A stretch of 64,000 bases of DNA from Nocardiopsis_B mangrovi (GTDB taxonomy: Bacteria > Actinomycetota > Actinomycetes > Streptosporangiales > Streptosporangiaceae): assembly GCF_042653925.1 (NCBI RefSeq), contig NZ_JBHSFQ010000030.1, forward strand, positions 27,565 through 91,564, written 5' to 3'. The position numbers and the translations under genes were made by a program. This document shows, one piece after another, positions 50,684-59,780 of this stretch (positions within the stretch are counted from its first letter, which is position 1; each line of letters starts with the position of its first letter). The notes beneath the pieces are model-generated. The model was not told the origin of the DNA. It saw only the letters and a list, made by a program, of their open reading frames with translations, and searched no databases.

Positions 50684-51667
50684 ATGCAGACCCCCCGCAA
50701 CCGCAGACCTGAACCCCGCCGCACGCGTAAACTCGCCGCCGCCATCGGGGCGGCCCTCGCCCCCGTCCTCGCCGCGACGGTGGCCGTACTCCCGGCCGGC
50801 GCCGCCGTCCCGCCCCCGCCCTCAGGCTGGAACCTGGTCTGGAGCGACGACTTCGACGGCGCCGCCGGCTCCCTGCCGTCCGACGAGTGGATCATCGATA
50901 CCGGGACGTCCTACCCCGGCGGACCGCCCAACTGGGGCACCGGCGAGACCCAGACCTACACCGACGACCCCGCCAATCTGAGCCTCGACGGCGACGGCAA
51001 CCTGCGCATCACCCCGCTGCGCGACGCCTCCGGCCAGTGGACCTCGGCGCGCATCGAGACCCAGCGCGCCGACTTCAAGCCCGCCGAAGGCGAGTCGCTG
51101 CGCATCGAAGGCCGGCTCCAGGTGCCCAACGTGACCGGCGACGCCGCCCTCGGCTACTGGCCGGCCTTCTGGGCCCTGGGCTCCCCCTACCGGGGCGACT
51201 ACTGGAACTGGCCGGCCATCGGCGAGTTCGACGTCATGGAGAACGTCAACGGCATCGACTCGGTGTGGGGCGTCCTGCACTGCGGGGTGAACCCCGGCGG
51301 CCCGTGCAACGAGACCAACGGCCTGGGCGCCAGCCGCCCCTGCCCCGGATCCACCTGCCAGTCCGGGTTCCACACCTACGCCTTCGAATGGGACCGCAGC
51401 GGCGCCGCCGAGGAGTTCCGCTGGACGGTCGACGGCGAGCGGTACCACAGCGTCAGCGAGACCCAGATGGACGGCACCACCTGGGCGAACATGACCTCGC
51501 ACGCGGGCTACTTCCTGCTCCTCAACGTCGCCATGGGCGGCGCGTTCCCCGACGGCGTGCAGGGCTCGCCGACCCCCACGGCCGCCACCCGGCCGGGCGT
51601 GCCGATGGTCGTCGACTACGTGGCGGTCTACCAGAGCGGCGCCGCCGACGCGTCCGCTCGCGGCTGA
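50684..51667 (+). CDS. Secreted GH16 endo-beta-1,3-glucanase (laminarinase-like)
   Basis: A 327-residue glycoside hydrolase of family 16. Signal peptide about residues 1-40 (basic RRPEPRRTRK, hydrophobic core, AGA cleavage region). The catalytic motif E-x-D-x2-E is seen as GEFDVMENVN, with WPAFWALGS before it, typical of laminarinases that cut beta-1,3-glucan. No carbohydrate-binding module. ATG at 50684 with GAGG upstream. Expression is probably repressed by the divergent LacI protein at AGAGAGCGCTCTCT. Confidence 0.94.
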   Translation: MQTPRNRRPEPRRTRKLAAAIGAALAPVLAATVAVLPAGAAVPPPPSGWNLVWSDDFDGAAGSLPSDEWIIDTGTSYPGGPPNWGTGETQTYTDDPANLSLDGDGNLRITPLRDASGQWTSARIETQRADFKPAEGESLRIEGRLQVPNVTGDAALGYWPAFWALGSPYRGDYWNWPAIGEFDVMENVNGIDSVWGVLHCGVNPGGPCNETNGLGASRPCPGSTCQSGFHTYAFEWDRSGAAEEFRWTVDGERYHSVSETQMDGTTWANMTSHAGYFLLLNVAMGGAFPDGVQGSPTPTAATRPGVPMVVDYVAVYQSGAADASARG

Positions 51668-51708
51668 CCCGCCCGTCCCCCACCAGCGGGCACCCCCTGA
51701 ACGACGGC

Positions 51709-51749
51709 GCCGCGCCCTCCCCCGGCATCCCAGCGGGAGAGGGCGCGGC
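51709..51749 (+). terminator. Hairpin after GH16 gene
   Basis: An 11-bp stem GCCGCGCCCTC / GAGGGCGCGGC with a GC-rich internal loop, 41 bases after the GH16 stop codon. Confidence 0.65.
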
Positions 51750-51995
51750 TTCCGGCGTCCGCGAGCCCCGTGGCCGGATCCGGACGGTCAATATCAGATA
51801 ACCAAATGCCGCTTCCGGACGAGCACGAACAAATCGAACATAGGGTTTTAGACCGGCATCGATCCGCGGAAGTCGGCGCCGGCGAGGCGGCGGGGGGCGA
51901 CCGGTCCCGGGATCCGGAGGGCCGGGAGCCGAGAAGGGAAGGAGACCCCCATCTCTCGGCTCAGCTCCTACGTCCAGGCACACACCAACCCCCCG

Positions 51996-53666
51996 GTGTT
52001 CTTCTCCTCCCTTGCGGTGATCCTGGCCTTCCTCATCGCCGGGTCGGTGTTCACCGGCGGCCTGAGCGCGGCCGGGGAGGCCGTCCTCGGTTGGACCAAC
52101 CGGTACCTGGGCTGGTTCTCCATCGTCTCCACGACCTTCATCCTGGGCTTCGCCGCGTGGCTCATGTGCGGCCGGTTCGGCCGCGTGCGCCTGGGGCCCG
52201 ACACCTCGCGGCCCGAGTTCGGCACCTGGTCGTGGTTCGCCATGCTGTTCACCGCCGGTATGGGGATCGGCCTGGTCTACTACGGGGTGTACGAGCCCGT
52301 GTACCTCACCGCGAACCCGGGGTACGGCGGAGTCGGCGCCGATCCCGCGGGGGACCCGCCCCCGCTCTCCGAGCAGGCCGCGGCCGAGGCCATGAACGCC
52401 ACGTTCTTCCACTGGGGGCTGCACCCCTGGGCGATCTACAGCGTCCTCGGCGCCGCGCTGGGCTACCTGTGCTTCCGCAAGGGCCTGCCGCTGCGGCCGG
52501 CGTCGGCGCTGTACCCCCTCATCGGCAACCGCGTCCACGGCTGGGCGGGCAGCCTGGTCGACGTCCTCGCCGTCTTCTGCACCGTCTTCGGCCTGGCGAC
52601 CTCGCTGGGGATCGGCACCCGGCAGATCAACGCGGGCCTGGCGCTCCTCTACGGCCTGCCCAACGAATGGTGGTCGCAGCTCGCCATCGTCGCCGCCATC
52701 ACCGCCGTCGCCGTCACCAGCCTGATGCTCGGCCTCAACCGGGGCATCCGCCCGCTGTCGGTGGCCGCGATGGCGCTGGCCGCGGTGCTGCTGACGCTCG
52801 TCTTCGCCTCCGGGCCGACGCTGTACGTCCTGACCCGGTTGATCGACTCCACCGGCCACTACCTCCAGCACCTGCCCGAGACCAGCCTGGCGGTCGCCGA
52901 CCCCGCCACAGACGGGGCCGGGTTCGGCTACCAGTCGCTCTGGACGCTCTTCTACTGGGGCTGGTGGATCAGCTGGTCGCCGTTCGTGGGGATGTTCATG
53001 GCGCGCGTCTCCTACGGGCGCACCATCCGCGAGTTCATCGCCGGGGCGATGCTCGCCCCCGCCGGCGTCTCCGTCGCCTGGTTCGGCGTGTTCGGCTGGG
53101 CCGGGATCTACTACGACAGCCGCGAAGGGGCCGGGATCTCCGCGGAATCCGCCGACCATGCGGTCTTCGCGCTGCTGGAGTCCCTGCCGATCGGCGGCGG
53201 CGTGCTCTACACCCTCGTCGCGCTGCTGGTCCTCGCCGCGGTGGTGCTCTTCTTCGCGACGTCCTCGGACTCCGGGTCGCTGGTGGTCGACATGCTCACC
53301 AACGGCAGCGACCCGCACCCGGTCAAGGCGCAGCGGCTGCTGTGGGCGCTCATCCAAGGGCTGGTCGCGGCGGTGCTCATCGTGTCGGGGGTCGCCGGCC
53401 CCGCGGGTGTCGCCGACCCGATCCTCACGCTCCAGCTGGTGGCGACGGGGGTCACCGGCCTGCCGTTCGCGGTGGTGCTCGTGCTCGTATGCGTGGGGCT
53501 GGCCCGGGCCCTGCGCTCGGAGGACGTGGACCCGCCGGCCCCGCGCGGCCCCGGGGCCGCCGCCGCGGGCGGCCCCGAAGCCCTCGCCGACGATCCGGCC
53601 GAGCCGGAGGGTCCGCCCCCGGGCGGTCACCGCCGGCGGGCCCCCGGCGGTTCCGGAGCTCCCTAG
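51996..53666 (+). CDS. BCCT-family betaine/carnitine/choline transporter
   Basis: A 12-helix osmolyte importer; 556 residues from the first canonical start (GTG 51996). The family signature is clear in WWISWSPFVGMFMARVSYGRTIREF, with GMGIGLVYYGVYEP in helix 3 and TSLGIGTRQIN. The C-terminal tail is Pro/Gly-rich and charged. The GTG lies at the first helix; the frame stays open upstream, and a strong site GGAAGGAGA lies five bases before an ATC codon at 51951. Starting there restores the usual cytosolic N-terminus (SRLSSYVQAHTNPP). The true start may thus be a non-canonical ATC, or the base call may be wrong. The stop shares CTAG with the convergent M16 gene. Confidence 0.9.
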   Translation: MFFSSLAVILAFLIAGSVFTGGLSAAGEAVLGWTNRYLGWFSIVSTTFILGFAAWLMCGRFGRVRLGPDTSRPEFGTWSWFAMLFTAGMGIGLVYYGVYEPVYLTANPGYGGVGADPAGDPPPLSEQAAAEAMNATFFHWGLHPWAIYSVLGAALGYLCFRKGLPLRPASALYPLIGNRVHGWAGSLVDVLAVFCTVFGLATSLGIGTRQINAGLALLYGLPNEWWSQLAIVAAITAVAVTSLMLGLNRGIRPLSVAAMALAAVLLTLVFASGPTLYVLTRLIDSTGHYLQHLPETSLAVADPATDGAGFGYQSLWTLFYWGWWISWSPFVGMFMARVSYGRTIREFIAGAMLAPAGVSVAWFGVFGWAGIYYDSREGAGISAESADHAVFALLESLPIGGGVLYTLVALLVLAAVVLFFATSSDSGSLVVDMLTNGSDPHPVKAQRLLWALIQGLVAAVLIVSGVAGPAGVADPILTLQLVATGVTGLPFAVVLVLVCVGLARALRSEDVDPPAPRGPGAAAAGGPEALADDPAEPEGPPPGGHRRRAPGGSGAP

Positions 53667-54997
53667 AAGACGCGCCCTTCGTCGTAGGGGCCGATCACGG
53701 CGAGCGCCTGCGGGCGCGACAGCACCTCGGCGGCGACCGCGGCCACGTCGTCGGCCGTGACCGCGTCGAACAGCGCCAGATCGTCGTCGATCGAGTAGTG
53801 CCGCGGGTAGCCCAGCTCGTGCACCGCCAACCGCCCCATGCGGGAGTTGGTGCCCTCGCTGCCCAGCACCCACGACCCCTTGATCTGGCCCTTGGCCCGG
53901 ACCAGCTCCTCGTCCGTCAGGCCCTGGCCGGCGGCCTTCGCGAGCTCGTCGCGGCACACCCCCAGCACCTCGTCGACCTTGTCCGGCAGGCACCCCGCGT
54001 AGACCTGGAAGACCCCGGTGTCGGCGTAGGAGCTGTGGTAGGCGTGCACGGAGTAGGCGAGCCCCCGCTTCTCGCGGACCTCCTGGAACAGCCGCGACGA
54101 CATGCCGCCGCCCAGCGCCGACCCCAGGACGCGCAGGGCGTACCAGCGCGGGTCGGTGCGGTGCAGGCCCTCGCAGCCCACGATGAGGTGCGCCTGCTCG
54201 GTGTCGCGCGAGAGGAGGGTCGACCCCGAGAACATCGGGACGGGATCGCCGCCCAGCCGCGGCGATACCGGGCGGGCGTCGCCGGCGGCGGCGAGCTGGT
54301 CGGCGAACGCCTCGCGCACCTGCGCGACGACGTCGTCGTGGTCGAGGTTGCCCGCGGCGGCCACGACCAGCCGGCCGGGGACGTAGGCGTCGCGGTACTG
54401 CTCGAAGATGCGGTCCCGGGGCAGCGCGGCGATGCTCTCGTTGGTGCCCAGGATGGGCCGGCCCAGCGGGGTGTCGCCGTAGACGTGGGCGGCGAAGACG
54501 TCGTCGACCAGGTCGCTCGGCTCGTCCTCGTACATCGCGATCTCTTCGAGGATGACCCCGCGCTCGGTCTCGACCTCGCCGGGGTCGAGCACCGAGTTCG
54601 CCAGCATGTCGCTGATGACGTCGATCGCCAGCGGCAGGTCGCGGTCGAGCACCTTGGCGTAGTAGGAGGTCTGCTCCCGCGTGGTGTAGGCGTTGTGGTC
54701 GGCGCCCACCCCGTCGAGCAGGGCCGAGATCTGCATGGCGTCGCGGGTGCGGGTGCCCTTGAAGAGCAGGTGCTCCAGGAAGTGGGCGGACCCCGCGTGC
54801 CGGGCGTCCTCGTCGCGGGACCCGGTGGTGGCGGTGATTCCGAAGGCCGCCGACCGCACGCCCGGCATGACCTCGGTGACGACCCGCAGGCCGCCCGGAA
54901 GCACCGTGCGCCGCACCAGCCCCGAGCCGTCACCCGCCTCCAGCAGCGTGATGGTGGTACCGGGATCCTGTTCGGCGGCGGTGGGGACGGAACTCAT
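53663..54997 (-). CDS. M16 family zinc peptidase (processing peptidase-like)
   Basis: A 444-residue single-domain-pair M16B peptidase. The inverted zinc motif HxxEH is intact (AHFLEHLLFKGT, about residues 70-80) with the downstream Glu in ETERGVILEEIAMYED. The R/Y region of the inactive half (LAYSVHAYHSSY) is also present. It lies downstream of pnp on the same strand, a conserved actinomycete arrangement; the substrate is not established. ATG at 54997 with GGA upstream. Its stop overlaps the stop of the BCCT gene. Confidence 0.93.
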   Translation of the reverse strand: MSSVPTAAEQDPGTTITLLEAGDGSGLVRRTVLPGGLRVVTEVMPGVRSAAFGITATTGSRDEDARHAGSAHFLEHLLFKGTRTRDAMQISALLDGVGADHNAYTTREQTSYYAKVLDRDLPLAIDVISDMLANSVLDPGEVETERGVILEEIAMYEDEPSDLVDDVFAAHVYGDTPLGRPILGTNESIAALPRDRIFEQYRDAYVPGRLVVAAAGNLDHDDVVAQVREAFADQLAAAGDARPVSPRLGGDPVPMFSGSTLLSRDTEQAHLIVGCEGLHRTDPRWYALRVLGSALGGGMSSRLFQEVREKRGLAYSVHAYHSSYADTGVFQVYAGCLPDKVDEVLGVCRDELAKAAGQGLTDEELVRAKGQIKGSWVLGSEGTNSRMGRLAVHELGYPRHYSIDDDLALFDAVTADDVAAVAAEVLSRPQALAVIGPYDEGRVF

Positions 54998-55122
54998 GGT
55001 CCTCTTTCTACGCTATCGGACGGGGGCGCGGCCGCCGGGCGGGCCGGTGGCGACGGCGGCGCGGGACGAACACGGACGGCCGCACCCGCAGGTACGGCCG
55101 TCCGGTGTTCTTCAGGGGCGGA

Positions 55123-57426
55123 TCAGGTGTTCTCACCCCGGGTGCCGCGGGTGCGCCGACGGCGGCGCTCACCGCCAGCGCCGTTGTCGCCCTCGGCCTC
55201 GGCCTCGGCCTGCTCGGCCGGGGCCTCGCCGGCGGCGGGCTCGGCCGCGGCGGCCTCGGACTCGACGACCTCGACCGGGACCAGCGAGAGCTTGCCGCGG
55301 TCGTCGATCTCGCGGATCTCGACCTGGATCTTCTCGCCGATGCTGATCACATCGTCGAGGTTCTCGATCCGCTTGCCGCCGTGCAGCTTGCGGATCTGCG
55401 AGATGTGCAGCAGGCCGTCCTTGCCCGGCAGCAGGGAGACGAACGCGCCGAACGCGGTGGTCTTGACGACCGTGCCCAGGTAGCGGTCGCCGACCTCCGG
55501 CATGGTCGGGTTGGCGATGCTGTTGATGGTGTCGCGCGCGGCCTCGGCGGAGGGGCCGTCGACGGCGCCGATGTAGATCGTGCCGTCGTCCTCGATCGTG
55601 ATGTCGGCGCCGGTGTCGTCCTGGATCGAGTTGATCATCTTGCCCTTGGGGCCGATGACCTCGCCGATCTTGTCGACGGGGACCTTCACCGTGAGGATGC
55701 GCGGTGCGTTCGGGCTCATCTCGGCCGGACGCTCGATCGCCTCGGTCATGACGTCCAGGATCGCCAGGCGGGCGCCGCGCGCCTGCTGGAGCGCCTGGGC
55801 CAGCTGCGAGGCCGGGATGCCGTTGAGCTTGGTGTCGAGCTGGAGGGCCGTGATGAGCTCACGGGTGCCGGCGACCTTGAAGTCCATGTCGCCGAACGCG
55901 TCCTCGGCGCCGAGGATGTCGGTCAGCGTGACGAACTGGTCGCCCTCGCTGATCAGGCCCATGGCGATGCCGGCCACCATCTCCTTGAGCGGCACGCCCG
56001 CCGACATCAGCGACATCGTGGACGCGCAGACCGAGCCCATGGAGGTGGAGCCGTTGGACCCGAGCGCCTCCGACACCTGCCGGATGGCGTAGGGGAACTC
56101 CTCGCGCGAGGGCAGCACCGGCAGCAGCGCCCGCTCGGCGAGCGCGCCGTGGCCGATCTCGCGCCGCTTGGGCGAGCCGACGCGGCCGGTCTCACCGGTG
56201 GAGTACGGCGGGAAGTTGTAGTTGTGCATGTAGCGCTTGGTCCGCTCGGGGTTGAGCGTGTCGACCATCTGCTCCATGCGCAGCATGTTCAGCGTGGTGA
56301 CACCCAGGATCTGGGTCTCGCCGCGCTCGAACAGCGCCGAGCCGTGCACCCGGGGGAGCACGCCGACATCGGCGCCGAGCTGCCGGATGTCCTTGGGGCC
56401 GCGGCCGTCGATGCGGACCTGGTCGCGCAGCACGCGCTCGCGCATGAGCTGCTTGGTCAGCGACCGGAACGCGGCGCCGATCTCCTTCTCGCGGCCCTCG
56501 AAGCCCTCGGCCAGCTTCTCCACGGCCAGCGCCTTGGTGCGGTCGAGCTCGGCCTCGCGGTCCTGCTTGTCGGCGATGGTCAGCGCCTGCGCGAGCTGCT
56601 CGCGCACCGCGCCGTCGACCGCCGCGTAGGCGTCGTCCTCGTAGTCGAGGAAGATCGGGAACTCGCCGGTCTCCTTGGCCGCCTGGTCGGCCAGCGCCTG
56701 CTGGGCCTTGCAGAGGACCTTGATGAACGGCTTGGCGGCCTCAAGGCCCTCGGCGACGCTCTGCTCGTTGGGGCCGACGGCACCGTCGGCGACCAGCTTG
56801 AGCGTGTGCACCGTGGACTCGGCCTCGACCATCATGATCGCGACGTCGCCGTCATCGAGCACGCGGCCGGCGACCACCATGTCGAAGGTGGCGTTCTCCA
56901 GCTCGCTGTGGGTCGGGAACGCCACCCACTGGCCGCCGATCAGCGCCACCCGGACGCCGCCGATGGGCCCGGAGAAGGGCAGCCCGGCGAGCTGGGTCGA
57001 CATCGAGGCGGCGTTGATGGCCACGACGTCGTAGAGGTGGTCGGGGTGCAACGACATGATCGTCTCGACGATCTGGATCTCGTTGCGCAGGCCGCCCTTG
57101 AACGACGGGCGCAGCGGCCGGTCGATCAGGCGGCAGGTGAGGATGGCGTCCTCGGAGGGACGGCCCTCACGGCGGAAGAACGAGCCGGGGATGCGGCCCG
57201 CGGCGTACATGCGCTCCTCGACGTCGACCGTCAACGGGAAGAAGTCGAGGTTCTCCTTGGGCCGCTTCGAGGCCGTGGTGGCCGAGAGGACCATGGTCTC
57301 GCTGTCGAGGTAGGCGACAGCGGAGCCGGCGGCCTGGCGGGCGAGCCGGCCGGTCTCGAAGCGGATGGTACGGGTGCCGAAGCTGCCGTTGTCGATCACG
57401 GCTTCAGCGGAATACGCGCCCTCCAT
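55123..57426 (-). CDS. pnp: Polyribonucleotide nucleotidyltransferase (PNPase)
   Basis: A 767-residue phosphorolytic 3'-5' exoribonuclease and polymerase, part of RNA decay. Two RNase PH domains (N-terminal FFRREGRPSEDAILTCRLIDRPLRP; C-terminal with GSNGSTSMGSVCASTMSLMSAGVPL and the catalytic Asp region AEDAFGDMDFKVAGT), then a KH domain (IGEVIGPKGKMINSIQ) and an S1 domain (GDRYLGTVVKTTAFGAFVSLLPGKDGLLH region). The Arg-rich, Glu-rich C-tail is typical of actinomycetes. ATG at 57426 with GGAGG upstream. Downstream of rpsO, as in most bacteria. Confidence 0.98.
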   Translation of the reverse strand: MEGAYSAEAVIDNGSFGTRTIRFETGRLARQAAGSAVAYLDSETMVLSATTASKRPKENLDFFPLTVDVEERMYAAGRIPGSFFRREGRPSEDAILTCRLIDRPLRPSFKGGLRNEIQIVETIMSLHPDHLYDVVAINAASMSTQLAGLPFSGPIGGVRVALIGGQWVAFPTHSELENATFDMVVAGRVLDDGDVAIMMVEAESTVHTLKLVADGAVGPNEQSVAEGLEAAKPFIKVLCKAQQALADQAAKETGEFPIFLDYEDDAYAAVDGAVREQLAQALTIADKQDREAELDRTKALAVEKLAEGFEGREKEIGAAFRSLTKQLMRERVLRDQVRIDGRGPKDIRQLGADVGVLPRVHGSALFERGETQILGVTTLNMLRMEQMVDTLNPERTKRYMHNYNFPPYSTGETGRVGSPKRREIGHGALAERALLPVLPSREEFPYAIRQVSEALGSNGSTSMGSVCASTMSLMSAGVPLKEMVAGIAMGLISEGDQFVTLTDILGAEDAFGDMDFKVAGTRELITALQLDTKLNGIPASQLAQALQQARGARLAILDVMTEAIERPAEMSPNAPRILTVKVPVDKIGEVIGPKGKMINSIQDDTGADITIEDDGTIYIGAVDGPSAEAARDTINSIANPTMPEVGDRYLGTVVKTTAFGAFVSLLPGKDGLLHISQIRKLHGGKRIENLDDVISIGEKIQVEIREIDDRGKLSLVPVEVVESEAAAAEPAAGEAPAEQAEAEAEGDNGAGGERRRRRTRGTRGENT

Positions 57427-57747
57427 GGGCGACCTCCTACTACACGGTTCGGTTTTCGCGAACCCGCGGCCGTGCCCCGGAGGATGGTTCGTCGTCGAGT
57501 GTCGTCCCGGGCGGCCGGCGCGCGGCGTAATGCCTGCGGGCGCCGGCGGCCCCTGACGGCCGGCCATCGATCGAAGCCCTCGGCGCGCCCTAATGGGCGG
57601 TCCGGGGACCACTACCGAAGACCGGCCTCGACGCGGCAGCCGAGGTGCGAGCGCGGGAGCGCTGGTCGGTGTTCGATTGTGCCGACCCTGGCCGCGGCCG
57701 GCGGTAAGGCTGGCCACGGTGCGGGTCGGCTTCCACATTACTAAGAA
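57427..57747. promoter_or_regulatory. pnp upstream region
   Basis: About 320 bases between the pnp start and the rpsO terminator. It contains a short hairpin near 57450 (TTCG...CGAA around GGTTTT) and GC-rich inverted segments near 57535-57565. In other bacteria the pnp leader is a site of autoregulation by RNase III/PNPase; here that is inference only. No gene. Confidence 0.45.
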
Positions 57748-57771
57748 AGGGAGTGGCCGTGGCCACTCCCT
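57748..57771 (-). terminator. Intrinsic terminator between rpsO and pnp
   Basis: On the minus strand the stem AGGGAGTGG / CCACTCCCT is followed by TTCTTAGTAA, a T-rich tail that is rare in this GC-rich window. It begins 14 bases after the rpsO stop. It separates much of pnp transcription from rpsO. Confidence 0.8.
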
Positions 57772-57784
57772 CGCGTCACGTCGC

Positions 57785-58054
57785 TCAGCGGCGCAATCCG
57801 AGGCGCTGGATCAGCTGACGGTAACGGTTGATGTCCTTCTTCTGGATGTACTTCAGAAGACGGCGGCGGCGGCCGACCATCAGCAGCAGCCCGCGGCGGC
57901 TGTGGTGGTCGTGCTTGTGGCTCTTGAGGTGCTCGGTCAGCTCGGTGATCCGGTGCGTCAGCAGCGCGACCTGGACATCGGGGGAACCGGTGTCGCCCTC
58001 CTTGGTGGAGTACTCGGCGACGATCTTCTCTTTGGTGGCGGTGTCGATGGACAC
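57785..58054 (-). CDS. rpsO: 30S ribosomal protein S15
   Basis: An 89-residue S15, the exact usual length. It binds 16S rRNA in the central domain of the small subunit. Signature region: GDTGSPDVQVALLTHRI, LKSHKHDHHSRRGLLLMVGRRRRLLKYI. Start is GTG at 58054 behind AAGGAG; the longer open frame upstream is not used. Located between ribF and pnp, its conserved position. Confidence 0.98.
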   Translation of the reverse strand: MSIDTATKEKIVAEYSTKEGDTGSPDVQVALLTHRITELTEHLKSHKHDHHSRRGLLLMVGRRRRLLKYIQKKDINRYRQLIQRLGLRR

Positions 58055-58232
58055 GACGCTCCTTCGGCCTATACGCAGGTGGGTGTCCCGGTCCATCGCA
58101 CGGCCACGGAAATGGCACGGGCGCGCGGCGACCACGCGTAGGTGCAGTCACCGCCGGGGGTACCGGAGCCGCCCAGGCGTTCACCGCACCCGGGCAGACT
58201 TTTCTGTCCCTACACTATCGCAAAATCCGAGG

Positions 58233-59210
58233 TCACCCGACCGGCGCCGGCGGGCCGGCGGCGCCGCCCATCAGTTCCCCGGCCCGGCGCACGTCGCGCG
58301 CCATGGCCGCGATCAGCTCGTCGATGCCGTCGAAGCGCTCCTGGGCGCGGATGCGGTGCACGAAGTCGATGGCCATGTCCGCGCCGTAGAGGTCGAGGTC
58401 GTCGCGGCCCAGGGCGTAGGCCTCGACCGTGCGGGGGCTGCCCTCGAAGGTGGGGTTGGTGCCCACCGAGACCGCCGCGGGCCAGTACCGCTCCGCTCCG
58501 GGGCGCGGCCTCTCGTGCAGCAGCCACCCGGCATAGACGCCGTCGGCGGGGACCGCGGTGCCGGGCGGGCAGTCGAGGTTGGCGGTCGGGAACCCCAGGA
58601 GCTCGCGCCCGCGGGCGGCCCCGTGCACGATCACGCCCCCGACCCGGTGCGGGCGGCCCAGAGCCGCCGACGCGCCGGCCACGTCGCCGGCGGCGACCAG
58701 TCCGCGGATGCGCGTGGCGGTGATCGCCCCGCCGTCGTCGCCGACCGGGGGGACGCCTTCGGCGGTGAAGTCGTACTTCTCCCCCAGCGCCGCCAGCTCC
58801 TGGACGCCGCCCGCCGCGCGGTGGCCGAACCGGAAGCCCGCCCCGACCACGACGGCCGCCGCGTTCAGCCGCTCCACGAGCACCTGCCGGACGAATTCCG
58901 CGGCCGGCAGCCGCGCCAGCTCCTCGGTGAACGGCAGCACGCACACGGTGTCGGCGCCGTCGGCACCCAGCAGCGCCGCCCTGCGGTCGAGCGGGGTGAG
59001 GACGGCGGGCCCGGGCCCGCCGCGCACCACGGAGTCGGGGTGGGGGTCGAAGGTCACGGCCACCACCGGCAGGTCCGCCGCACGGGCCCGCGCGACCGCG
59101 GTGCGCAGGACCTCCTGGTGGCCGCGGTGCACGCCGTCGAAGACCCCGATGGTCACCACGGAGCGGCCCGGGTTCCGGGGCAGCTCCTCCAGCCCGTACC
59201 AGCGACGCAC
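58233..59210 (-). CDS. ribF: Bifunctional riboflavin kinase/FAD synthetase
   Basis: A 325-residue RibF that makes FMN and FAD. N-terminal FAD synthetase (nucleotidyltransferase) with VVTIGVFDGVHRGHQEVL and the TFDPHPDSV motif, and the TATRIRGLVAAGDV segment; C-terminal riboflavin kinase with GFPTANLD and the catalytic-Glu region (RTVEAYALG). The start is GTG at 59210, which has GAGGGGAG at good spacing; a TTG six codons upstream is less likely. It is followed downstream by rpsO, and upstream by the 108-bp repeat array. Confidence 0.96.
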   Translation of the reverse strand: MRRWYGLEELPRNPGRSVVTIGVFDGVHRGHQEVLRTAVARARAADLPVVAVTFDPHPDSVVRGGPGPAVLTPLDRRAALLGADGADTVCVLPFTEELARLPAAEFVRQVLVERLNAAAVVVGAGFRFGHRAAGGVQELAALGEKYDFTAEGVPPVGDDGGAITATRIRGLVAAGDVAGASAALGRPHRVGGVIVHGAARGRELLGFPTANLDCPPGTAVPADGVYAGWLLHERPRPGAERYWPAAVSVGTNPTFEGSPRTVEAYALGRDDLDLYGADMAIDFVHRIRAQERFDGIDELIAAMARDVRRAGELMGGAAGPPAPVG

Positions 59211-59292
59211 GCGGACAGCTCCCCTCAACGCAGTTCGCCCTGCTTCACGGGCCCGCGGTCAACGCTACTACCGCGACGCCCGGCGACCGAGT

Positions 59293-59768
59293 ACTGGCTG
59301 TGGTCACGCTCGCCTCCTCGCTCCGCTCCAACGGCCCCGCGGAAGGGGCCTCCGGCCACGGGCAGCGCCGCCTCCGCACACTCGTCGGCTCGCCGCGACG
59401 ACTGGCTGTGGTCGCACTCGCCTCCTCGCTCCGCTCCAACGGCCCCGCGGAAGGGGCCTCCGGCCACGGGCAGCGCCGCCTCCGCACACTCGTCGGCTCG
59501 CCGCGACGACTGGCTGTGGTCGCACTCGCCTCCTCACTCCGCTCCAACGGCCCCGCGGAAGGGGCCTCCGGCCACGGACGGCGCCGCCTCCGCACACTCG
59601 TCGGCTCGCCGCGACGACTGGCTGTGGTCACGCTCGCCTCCTCGCTCCGCTCCAACGGCCCCGCGGAAGGGGCCTCCGGCCACGGGCAGCGCCGCCTCCG
59701 CACACTCGTCGGCTCGCCGCGACGACTGGCTGTGGTCGCACTCGCCTCCTCACTCCGCTCCAACGGCC
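59293..59768. repeat. 4.4 tandem copies of a 108-bp repeat between ribF and truB
   Basis: Copies begin at 59293, 59401, 59509, 59617 and 59725 (last one 44 bases). Each full copy contains the hairpin GGCCCC-GCGGAA-GGGGCC (59333-59350, then every 108 bases). Copies differ at a few bases: 1 and 4 share CACGCT, 2, 3 and 5 share CGCACT, and 3 and 5 also share CTCACTCC; copy 3 has GACGGC where others have GGCAGC. Because 108 is divisible by three, long frames stay open on both strands, but there is no start context or family match. Confidence 0.97.
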
Positions 59769-59780
59769 GTGAGGCGGCCG

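Noticed and set aside
55105..57744. 879-residue plus-strand open frame
   Set aside because: It is the antisense shadow of pnp; long His/Asp/Arg/Leu-rich frames opposite high-GC genes are common and the pnp reading is certain.
59293..59768. CRISPR array
   Set aside because: Direct repeats are adjacent 108-bp units without unique spacers, and no cas genes are present.
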